From positions 124,001 to 188,000 of the forward strand of contig CAKSTW010000001.1 in the NCBI GenBank assembly GCA_934501435.1: a DNA stretch of 64,000 nucleotides, written 5' to 3'. The DNA comes from an uncultured Eubacteriales bacterium. GTDB taxonomy: Bacteria; Bacillota; Clostridia; Oscillospirales; UBA644. The notes beneath the pieces are model-generated. The model did no database searches and was not told the origin of the DNA. It saw only the letters and a program-made list of their open reading frames with translations. Made by a program: the position numbers and the translations under genes. This document shows, one piece after another, positions 17,085-23,320 of the stretch. Position 1 is the first letter of the stretch. Every line of letters begins with the position of its first letter.

Positions 17085-17277
17085 TATACCCGTAAATATA
17101 ACGCCGACAGTCTCCTGTCGGCGTATTTTTTTGCTCTGTACTCAATTTCATATATAAAAGCGGATACGGATTTCCCTGTTCGTCAAAGTCAGTTCTTTTA
17201 TATGTTTCAAATCCGATATGTTTATAAAACCCGACCGCCTGCGGATTTTGTGCGTTTACAGTTACTTCATTTGTCAA
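17068..17277 (-). pseudogene. GNAT acetyltransferase remnant (C-terminal fragment)
   Basis: On the minus strand the frame encodes the C-terminal GNAT signature VTVNAQNPQAVGFYKHIGF followed by ETYKRTDFDEQGNPYPLLYMKL, the usual end of small-molecule N-acetyltransferases. The first two thirds of the domain are missing. The frame then reads through the pgi-side terminator hairpin, so the natural end is probably lost as well. The break at about 17277 coincides with the end of the next minus-strand gene, which suggests that accessory DNA replaced the 5' part. Confidence 0.75.
17101..17132 (+). terminator. Intrinsic terminator after the P-loop gene
   Basis: A 9-bp stem CGCCGACAG/CTGTCGGCG (102-110 with 115-123 of 17000) with a TCTC loop, followed by TATTTTTTT. 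It closes the plus-strand pgi group. Confidence 0.85.
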
Positions 17278-17804
17278 TCTTCTTTTATTCCGGCTTGCTT
17301 TTTAACTAATGATATTAAGGAATTTCTTCTTTTTTTTTCAATCCTATTAAGTGAAGTTTCTATACGCCCATTAATGATTAATCCCAAAAAGATAAAACCC
17401 ATTGAACTAAGTGAAATTTTATTTGTTATAATATCGTCAATCTCAAAATCCAGTACAAAGCAAAGAATTACAGCAACAATAGCTAAAAAGAAGAAAAGCC
17501 TATATATTCTTACAGGTTTTGATTCCAAACACGGGTCTTGATCTTTTTCCATGCCATATCCCTGTTCTAAAATCTTTTCAATCTCTGATTCTATCTTAAT
17601 ATATTCATTAATTCTAAGATTTTGAAAATACAATGATTCATATATTTGCTCTATTGTCATAATTAATGAAAAAACACTTAAAATCACTATAAATCTATTA
17701 GATACTGGCACAAAGAAATCTATGCAACACAACAAGAAAAAACCCCCAGCAAAAAACAAATATACAATACTTCTTAACGAAAAATTTTTAAATCTCTTTC
17801 TCAT
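17274..17804 (-). CDS. Hypothetical membrane protein with four predicted helices
   Basis: The 176-residue protein has hydrophobic segments at about residues 11-30, 34-52, 103-122 and 129-145, with a charged, helical cytoplasmic stretch between the second and third pair and a basic tail. No family is recognised. The base composition is AT-richer than the core genes, and the gene cuts the GNAT remnant, so it is likely acquired DNA. It precedes no obvious operon partner; the Vat-type gene upstream is separated by 60 bases. Confidence 0.65.
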   Translation of the reverse strand: MRKRFKNFSLRSIVYLFFAGGFFLLCCIDFFVPVSNRFIVILSVFSLIMTIEQIYESLYFQNLRINEYIKIESEIEKILEQGYGMEKDQDPCLESKPVRIYRLFFFLAIVAVILCFVLDFEIDDIITNKISLSSMGFIFLGLIINGRIETSLNRIEKKRRNSLISLVKKQAGIKED

Positions 17805-17864
17805 ATTTTTAACCTCTTTAAGTTTTTTATTTTAAAGCCATATGTATTTATTATAGAGTAAAAG

Positions 17865-18503
17865 TTATATTAGAATATAATTCTTAATATTATCCAAATC
17901 CCCGCTGCAAAGGGCGTCCATGTTGCGGAAGATTTTGTCGGTTGGCCAATCCCACCATTTCAGATTCAAAAGATACTCGGTAAGGTCCTCGTCAAATCGG
18001 TGTCTGATAACCCTGCACGGATTTCCGCCGGCAACGCAATAAGGCGGAATATCTTTTGCCACAACGGAATTCGCCGCAATTATAGCACCGTCGCCGATAT
18101 GTACGCCGGGCATAACGGTAACATTCTGCCCTATCCAAACATCGTTTCCGACAACGGTATCCCCTTTCAGCGGAAGATCGTCAAGCAAAGGGGTAAACTT
18201 TTCCCAACCGCCGCTCATTATATTAAAAGGATAAGTTGTCACGCTGTTCATTCTGTGATTTGCCCCGTTCATGATAAACTCAATACCCTTTGCAATCGCA
18301 CAGAATTTGCCGATAATAAGCCTGTCCCCTATAAATTCGTAATGATGAGTAACGTGTTCCTCAAACTTTTCCGCACCGTTCACATCGTCGTAATAGGTGT
18401 AATCGCCGACGCTGATATTCGGACGGGTAATCACGTTTTTGATATACACAACCTGTTTTATCTTTTCATTAGGATAAATTTTATTCGGATCCGGTCCTGT
18501 CAT
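17865..18503 (-). CDS. Vat-type xenobiotic O-acetyltransferase (left-handed beta helix)
   Basis: This 212-residue hexapeptide-repeat acetyltransferase closely resembles the Vat streptogramin A acetyltransferases: N-terminal MTGPDPNKIYP, the catalytic-His motif NGANHRMNS (His83), a GGWEKFTP loop, KGDTVVGNDVWIG and MPGVHIGDGAIIAANSVV coils, GGNPCRVIRHRF and the C-terminal LLNLKWWDWP. Vat enzymes use acetyl-CoA to inactivate group A streptogramins; CatB-type xenobiotic acetyltransferases share the fold. Sequence alone does not prove resistance. AAGGAGA precedes the ATG. No other resistance gene or transposase adjoins it. Confidence 0.85.
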   Translation of the reverse strand: MTGPDPNKIYPNEKIKQVVYIKNVITRPNISVGDYTYYDDVNGAEKFEEHVTHHYEFIGDRLIIGKFCAIAKGIEFIMNGANHRMNSVTTYPFNIMSGGWEKFTPLLDDLPLKGDTVVGNDVWIGQNVTVMPGVHIGDGAIIAANSVVAKDIPPYCVAGGNPCRVIRHRFDEDLTEYLLNLKWWDWPTDKIFRNMDALCSGDLDNIKNYILI

Positions 18504-18545
18504 ATAGGCTCTCCTTGTTTTTTCGAACTGATTATACCATAAATA

Positions 18546-18917
18546 TTACTGCTGTACTGAATCATCCAGTGCTTTTTCAACCGTAAGCAAAATTGCCTTA
18601 AAATCCTCACCAGAATCCGCCATTAAACAATCAATGGCACACAGTGCCTCTGTTGCCGCACTGTCATTATGACTGAATTCTATATCAAAATTATATTCTT
18701 TATCATCAATCAAAATTATCCGCGGGTCTTCGTAATCGGGAAACTTAACTTTTTCAAAGTGTTCAATACCGAGATGTTTTATAAGAATTAAATAGTTTTC
18801 TTCAATTTTGTCCGACGGTTCTTCATCGTCAGTTGCTCCCAAGGAAGCCTCAAACTGCGGGTCAGATTGATGGTTTTTCAAATACCCGAATATTTTCATG
18901 GCGTCAGAAAATTTCAT
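18546..18917 (-). CDS. Hypothetical acidic protein, possible orphan immunity-like protein
   Basis: This 123-residue soluble acidic protein begins MKFSDAMKIFGYLKNHQSDP and has no motif I recognise. Small acidic proteins beside an RHS toxin array are often immunity proteins, but this one is on the opposite strand from the array and has its own strong promoter, so that link is only positional. No signal peptide or membrane helix is visible. Confidence 0.6.
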   Translation of the reverse strand: MKFSDAMKIFGYLKNHQSDPQFEASLGATDDEEPSDKIEENYLILIKHLGIEHFEKVKFPDYEDPRIILIDDKEYNFDIEFSHNDSAATEALCAIDCLMADSGEDFKAILLTVEKALDDSVQQ

Positions 18918-18961
18918 AAAACCTCTTAATATACACTTTGCAAATATTATTTACTGACTAA

Positions 18962-18990
18962 ATTATACTACCGTTTTTAATTTTTTTCAA
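18962..18990 (-). promoter_or_regulatory. Sigma-A promoter of the 123-residue protein gene
   Basis: On the minus strand TTGAAA (18985-18990), 17 bases, TATAAT (18962-18967), 45 bases before the ATG at 18917. It may also serve the Vat-type gene downstream, 42 bases past the end of the first gene. The surrounding 18918-19164 is AT-rich and I see no gene in it. Confidence 0.75.
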
Positions 18991-19100
18991 TACCCACAAG
19001 AAAATAACCCCTCTGCCGATTATAGCAGATATGGCTGACTGTGTTCTTTAAGAAGTAAAGAATAAACATATATTTGCATAGTAATGTATTTTCATAAATA

Positions 19101-19140
19101 TTGTCAAATATTTGACAAGTTTAATCTTTTTTGTTATATT
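19101..19140 (+). promoter_or_regulatory. Putative promoter with an 18-bp palindrome before the RHS array
   Basis: TTGACA (19112-19117), 17 bases, TATATT (19135-19140) point toward the RHS cassettes. The perfect palindrome TTGTCAAATATTTGACAA (19101-19118) overlaps the -35, a classic place for a repressor site. Transcription would enter the first RHS core piece within about 25 bases, without a ribosome binding site and start codon, so this may express the downstream immunity genes rather than the toxin. Confidence 0.45.
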
Positions 19141-19164
19141 TATTGTAAAAGATTAAATACTCAT

Positions 19165-19415
19165 AAAAACTTGTAAACGGAGTAAAAACAGAGTATTATA
19201 TTATTGGAGATTCGATTGCCGCCGAAAAGCGTTCTGACTGAATAAAGATAATTTATCTGACCGACGAATCTGGGGCAAAGATAGAATTTACTATTTCGGG
19301 AAGTTCAGCCGACGGAACCTATTACTACATATTTAATGCCCAGGGGGATGTAATAGGAATATACAACTCCGCCGGCGAAAAAGTAGTTGAATATTCATAC
19401 GACAGCTGGGGAAAA
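19165..19415 (+). pseudogene. RHS core fragment, 5' end of cassette 1, with an in-frame stop
   Basis: From AAAAACTTG at 19165 the sequence is almost identical to bases from about 24504 in the long RHS frame (VKTEYYIIGDSIAAEKRSD). An in-frame TGA at 19239-19241 replaces the Gly-Val of the other copies (SDGVKI). The frame is then open into the next feature. No start codon or ribosome binding site precedes it. This is a displaced end of an RHS core, not an independent gene start. Confidence 0.8.
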
Positions 19416-20663
19416 TTGCTTTCTGTAAATGGCAGCCTTTCCGAGAGCATAGGAGAAATAAACCCGATAAGATACAGGGGTTATTACTATGATGTCGAAA
19501 CAGGGTTCTACTATGTATTCAGCCGTTATTACGATCCTGAGGTTGGTCGGTTTATTAACGAAGACAATCAAATAGCAGGTGTCGGTGGAGAAGTCTTGGG
19601 ATATAATATGTTTGCATATTGTATGAACAATCCCGTGAACATGTCTGATCTTTCCGGCAACTGGCCAAGGTGGGCAACCATCGCATTAGGTGCCGTAGCT
19701 GCGGTCGCAGCAGTTGCTGTTACTGTTGTGACGCTTGGTGTTGCTGCACCAGCCGCTGCGTGTACATTAACGGCGGTAGGAATGTCTATAGGTGCAAGCT
19801 ATGCAGTTGCAAGTACTGCCGCTACAGTTGCGGTTGTTGCGACAACAGTCGTGGCTACAGCATATGCCGGAGATATAGCATATTCGGCGGTTACCGGAGA
19901 CAGCTTGCTATTAGACACAGTATTCCAAGGCAATACGGATGCCTATAATACAGGGTTAGCGATAACAAGTATTGCTACAGCAGGACTGCTTGAAATGGCA
20001 GCACAAAGTCCTGGAGTGTGCTTTGTAGCCGGGACCCCTGTCCTTGCGGTGAGTGGATATATCGCCATTGAAGCAATCAAGGCTGGAGATATGGTTTGGG
20101 CGGAAAACCCAGAGACAGGAGAAAAAAAACTTAAAGAAGTCGTTCAAATCTTTCTCAACGAGACAACAAAACTGATTTATGTTCAAGTGGATAGTGAGGA
20201 AATTGTCACTACACCGAAGCACCCTTTCTATTCTCCGATAAAAGGTTGGACGGCCGCTTGCAAATTGCGTGCTAGTGATGTTCTTGTTTTACAAAGCGGC
20301 AAAACCGTTACAGTAGAAAAAGTTCAACACGAGATTCTCGAAACACCAATTACAGTCTATAACTTTGAGGTTGCTGATTTCCACACATATTATGTTGGAA
20401 AGAGTGCTGTTCTTGTACACAATACTTGCAGTGGAAAACCAACAAGTCCAAATCAGATGCAGAAACAAGTTGAAAGAGGGCAAGCTCCCAGTACAGTTAT
20501 TCGTGTAGATAATCCAAAGATTCCAGGGCAATTACCACATATTCATTTTAGCGATGGCACAGCGATAAATATAGACGGAAGCATTCACGATGCGATGAGA
20601 GGTGCTCATTCTTTAACAAATAGTGAACGAATTTGGATTTTTGATAACGGATGGGGAGGTTAA
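19416..20663 (+). CDS. RHS tip 1: RHS core end + HINT domain + C-terminal toxin candidate
   Basis: The frame is open from 19242; the TTG at 19416 is only a nominal start. The core end has INPIRYRGYYYD, SRYYDPEVGRFINEDN and NMFAYCMNNPVN. Residues 86-150 are Ala/Val-rich and hydrophobic. A pre-toxin HINT autoprotease runs from Cys202 (CFVAGTPVL) through TTPKHPFY to NFEVADFHTYYV and ends at VHN (334-336), where cleavage would release the last 79 residues. That toxin candidate has LPHIHFSDGTAINIDGS and SLTNSERIWIFDNGW; I do not recognise its activity, though the His residues would suit a nuclease. The immunity candidate starts 4 bases after the stop. Confidence 0.8.
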   Translation: MLSVNGSLSESIGEINPIRYRGYYYDVETGFYYVFSRYYDPEVGRFINEDNQIAGVGGEVLGYNMFAYCMNNPVNMSDLSGNWPRWATIALGAVAAVAAVAVTVVTLGVAAPAAACTLTAVGMSIGASYAVASTAATVAVVATTVVATAYAGDIAYSAVTGDSLLLDTVFQGNTDAYNTGLAITSIATAGLLEMAAQSPGVCFVAGTPVLAVSGYIAIEAIKAGDMVWAENPETGEKKLKEVVQIFLNETTKLIYVQVDSEEIVTTPKHPFYSPIKGWTAACKLRASDVLVLQSGKTVTVEKVQHEILETPITVYNFEVADFHTYYVGKSAVLVHNTCSGKPTSPNQMQKQVERGQAPSTVIRVDNPKIPGQLPHIHFSDGTAINIDGSIHDAMRGAHSLTNSERIWIFDNGWGG

Positions 20664-20667
20664 TCTT

Positions 20668-20907
20668 GTGAAAATTTATACTACGAACAACACAGAAACC
20701 GATAGTGTTGAGATATTACTCAACTATCAGGAATTAAAAAAGCTGATAAATTCTTTGAAGAAGTTTGAAGATGAAGTCAACCAGTTTAAAACGAAAAATA
20801 AAGAAACAGAAGGGTTGGGCTTTACGCATTTACATTTAAAGGATTGTGGATTAATAGATAAAAATAGCAAATCAGATATTGTCCTTTATCTAAATTTAAA
20901 CGAATAA
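20668..20907 (+). CDS. Candidate immunity protein for RHS tip 1
   Basis: The GTG at 20668 is chosen because GGGGAGG (20653-20660) precedes it and it begins 4 bases after the toxin stop; a longer overlapping frame from 20623 is unlikely. The 79-residue product begins VKIYTTNNTETDSVEILLNY and has a long charged helix and a short beta-rich end. It is acidic and has no membrane segment. Position directly after a HINT-released toxin is the usual place for the cognate antitoxin; this is inference from order. Confidence 0.65.
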   Translation: MKIYTTNNTETDSVEILLNYQELKKLINSLKKFEDEVNQFKTKNKETEGLGFTHLHLKDCGLIDKNSKSDIVLYLNLNE

Positions 20908-20921
20908 TAATATCCCAAGCC

Positions 20922-20991
20922 CTTAAAGGTTTCAGGAGTACTCCTGACAAGTTTTGCCTTTGTGGTATTACAACGGCGATGCTTGCTGGTA
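20922..20991. repeat. 70-bp dispersed repeat with palindromic core, copy 1
   Basis: Matches 27565-27634 with about three mismatches over 70 bases. The centre is the perfect palindrome TCAGGAGTACTCCTGA, followed by CAAGTTTTGCCTTTGTGGTAT. It marks the boundary between immunity 1 and the next toxin fragment, and in the other copy it lies at the same relative place (after an immunity gene, before a truncated tip). Confidence 0.8.
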
Positions 20992-20996
20992 CATAG

Positions 20997-21332
20997 CAGA
21001 CAGCAACTAAAACACAAGAGATTTCTATTTCAAAAGTCGAAGAAAAATCAACGACTATTATTGTTTCCAAGAAATCCAACAGCCCTGTAATTTTCCAAGT
21101 TGATCCAAACACTTTTACGCCTGTTGGATTAATAAAAGTACCTAGAGTGGGAACAAAGAACGGAACATTTATTAGTTGGATGAATCCTTTCACGAATACT
21201 GAAGTCTTTCGATGGGATGAAAATCCTAATTCTTCAAATGGCCCACATTATCATATACACCAAACAGGTCATTATTACCCAAGAATGATTGTACCTGAAC
21301 CCTATGCAACAATTTATTTCCCATTCAGATAA
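20997..21332 (+). pseudogene. Detached C-terminal toxin fragment (tip 2), no RHS core
   Basis: An open frame from a TAG at 20994 to the TAA at 21330 has no start codon with a ribosome binding site; GTG 21147 is nominal. The end reads PNSSNGPHYHIHQTGHYY then VPEPYATIYFPF, a His-rich C-terminus that I have seen at the end of many RHS/polymorphic toxins but cannot name. Without core or HINT domain upstream it can only be expressed after recombination with an RHS gene. Its immunity gene follows at 21346. Confidence 0.65.
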
Positions 21333-21345
21333 TCTGGAGGATACA

Positions 21346-21729
21346 ATGCCAAGATATCACAAAAACAATGAAAAAGAATTAAAAGAGTTCTTATGCAACA
21401 GTTATGTTCATGATGCAAAATTGGAAAATATTAAATATGATTGCAGAAAAGACACCATCATATTTGAGTTATTCAATCCAATTCATGATGCTAAGATAAA
21501 CCTAACTTTCTTAAATATAATATTTGCACTTAAAATCAAAGGTGACTGGTCTGATAACCACGAAACAGTCATTTCGTTAAGCGTGGAAGAAGACTTTTCA
21601 TTTTTGCGGGATTATCCATTAAAAAAACATATATCTATAACAAAAGAACTTTACCTACTGTTTCAAATGTTTTCTGGAGATGAATTCCATATTGTATCAA
21701 ATGAAGTAATTGTCGAAATTAACGAGTAA
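21346..21729 (+). CDS. Candidate immunity protein for tip 2
   Basis: CTGGAGG (21334-21340) selects ATG 21346, giving 127 residues that begin MPRYHKNNEKELKEFLCNSY. The product is soluble and acidic, with the pattern of small immunity proteins (HDAKLENIKYDCRKDTIIFE strand, then helices). It begins 13 bases after the stop of the toxin fragment. It remains intact although the toxin has lost its delivery part, as is common for orphan immunity genes. Confidence 0.7.
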   Translation: MPRYHKNNEKELKEFLCNSYVHDAKLENIKYDCRKDTIIFELFNPIHDAKINLTFLNIIFALKIKGDWSDNHETVISLSVEEDFSFLRDYPLKKHISITKELYLLFQMFSGDEFHIVSNEVIVEINE

Positions 21730-21806
21730 ACAATATATAACTGCTGCCATAACTCAATATAATAAGTCCAAATCAAATTGTTCTGCGATAAACGAGGGCC
21801 ATCCAT

Positions 21807-22127
21807 ATGAATAACATAATTTGCAACAAAATAATTGATGTAACAAAACAAGGAATAACACTGGAATCCGCTGATGCGAAAATTTACATAAATTTTGATG
21901 ATTGCGTAAAAAATTGTGCCTTAGAAAAGGGCAAAAGTTGTAACTGCGTGGCAACTCGAAATATAACAGAATTATCATTCACATTCTACACTTCCCCAAA
22001 AACTCACATAATTTTCAAAAGGAGCTTTTTTAAGGATCTGATTGATGGCAAATCCGCCACAGGTAAATTTTTAGATATGCAAAAAGCGATTGTTGAAGCA
22101 GGTTACACAAGTTATGATTTATCTTAA
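21807..22127 (+). CDS. Orphan immunity-like protein, 106 residues
   Basis: Begins MNNIICNKIIDVTKQGITLE, with four cysteines in the middle (DDCVKNCALEKGKSCNC), a possible metal site, and a basic helical end. GAGGGCC lies upstream. No toxin fragment adjoins it; it stands 77 bases after immunity 2 in the same direction, as an unpaired immunity gene would in an RHS array. The function is inferred from position only. Confidence 0.6.
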   Translation: MNNIICNKIIDVTKQGITLESADAKIYINFDDCVKNCALEKGKSCNCVATRNITELSFTFYTSPKTHIIFKRSFFKDLIDGKSATGKFLDMQKAIVEAGYTSYDLS

Positions 22128-22240
22128 TTTAACACTTTGACCCAAATAAAATCATACAGAAAAGATAGGTGCTGCTCGAGGAATTGCATAATAAAAACAG
22201 AGTTCAATACCCGCAGAAATTATTACCTTGAGGTATGATT

Positions 22241-22648
22241 ATGAAAAAAAATATTTTTTTAAGAATCTTATTAGCCATAGTTTTTATATCTTTATTATTA
22301 TTACTTTCTTCTTGTCTCGAAAATGAGCCTGATAACCGTCCCGGTGCTCATCCCTATTCAAAATGGATATCAGATGATGAATCCATATCCTTTACAGTCG
22401 ATAAATACGGAAGAGGTATTGGCACAATGACAGTCGGAAATGAAACCATCAATATATTTTTTATGACAGGTATAAAACAGTATATTGAAATTGGCTTATC
22501 AAATGATAATAATGAGGATTATAATGACTTAATTGAAAAATGGCGAGGAGACTTCCGAAAGCCTGATGAATTTACGGCTAAGGTAATTGAAACAACATAT
22601 TTCGAACCCGGAATGAAAATTCATTTTAAGCGTGTTGATACTGAATAA
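22241..22648 (+). CDS. Lipoprotein, immunity candidate, copy 1
   Basis: The second of two in-frame ATGs (22241) suits the upstream TTGAGGT best. Residues 1-24 are a lipoprotein signal (MKKNIFLRILL, hydrophobic core, lipobox LLSSC), so the mature protein is membrane-anchored outside the cell. The mature part begins LENEPDNRPGAHP. Copy 2 at 25604 is very similar, with the same last 30 residues. About 25 bases before the start also resemble the end of the toxin gene that precedes copy 2, so a toxin end was probably lost here. The immunity role is inferred. Confidence 0.75.
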   Translation: MKKNIFLRILLAIVFISLLLLLSSCLENEPDNRPGAHPYSKWISDDESISFTVDKYGRGIGTMTVGNETINIFFMTGIKQYIEIGLSNDNNEDYNDLIEKWRGDFRKPDEFTAKVIETTYFEPGMKIHFKRVDTE

Positions 22649-22700
22649 TTTTCCACTTTTTATTCAAAAAAATAAATTATTTTTGAATACATCTGTTTGC

Positions 22701-22762
22701 GAACAGAGTAAAAACAGAGTATTATATTATTGGAGATACGATTGCCGCCGAAAAGCGTTCCG
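22701..22762 (+). repeat. Short RHS core remnant
   Basis: About 62 bases match the other RHS cores (GTAAAAACAGAGTATTATAT ... CCGCCGAAAAGCGTTCC). It follows a spacer shared with the region after lipoprotein copy 2 (22649-22700 against 26003-26053), then switches abruptly to an unrelated immunity gene. This is a recombination scar between tips. Confidence 0.8.
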
Positions 22763-22790
22763 TGTGCAGGCTTGTGGGGAGGTATTGCAC

Positions 22791-23285
22791 GTGATTAAAT
22801 TTACAAAAAACTTTTTATTGAATCCAGCAAAAATACGGATTTCTGGCATTAGATGTAGTTTCAATAATATAGTTAAAATCTCAACTGTATTTGACTTCAA
22901 ATGGATTGCAGTGACGGTTGATTCTGTAACAGAAGGAAGTTCGTTGTTAGAATTTGTGAAGGATCAAGGATTGAAATACTTTGCAAGTCCCCGTTCAAGC
23001 GATTATGCAGAGATATCTGCGGTTGTGCCATACCCTTTATTTGAAGATTTTTTGGATAAAGCAATTAAAGAAAATCCAGAAAATATATTTATGTTCAATT
23101 CTCTTGAACCTACAGGAAGTGCTATATGTTTACAGTGGTCTTTTGAAGAGTTGGTGACTATGGGGATTACCGATGTGTTTATATCCATTGCTTTAGATGA
23201 AAATGCCTTGCTGATTTATGTGAATAAATCATTGACCATACCTCAGAAGGTGTTCAAGAGATTGAAGGAATTAAGTTTTGACTAA
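22791..23285 (+). CDS. Orphan immunity-like protein, 164 residues
   Basis: GGGGAGG at 22776-22782 points to GTG 22791 as the start; a longer frame from 22632 runs through the RHS remnant in the wrong frame and is rejected. The protein begins VIKFTKNFLLNPAKIRISGI and looks like a soluble alpha/beta protein with an acidic middle (SFEELVTMGITDVFISIALD). No toxin is linked; the RHS scar directly upstream suggests its partner was exchanged away. Confidence 0.65.
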   Translation: MIKFTKNFLLNPAKIRISGIRCSFNNIVKISTVFDFKWIAVTVDSVTEGSSLLEFVKDQGLKYFASPRSSDYAEISAVVPYPLFEDFLDKAIKENPENIFMFNSLEPTGSAICLQWSFEELVTMGITDVFISIALDENALLIYVNKSLTIPQKVFKRLKELSFD

Positions 23286-23320
23286 CATTATGCACAGTGC
23301 CAACAAGCAGCACCTTTTAG

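Noticed and set aside
22632..22790. Upstream extension of the 164-residue immunity-like gene through the RHS remnant
   Set aside because: The RHS piece is read in a wrong frame there, and GGGGAGG points to GTG 22791.
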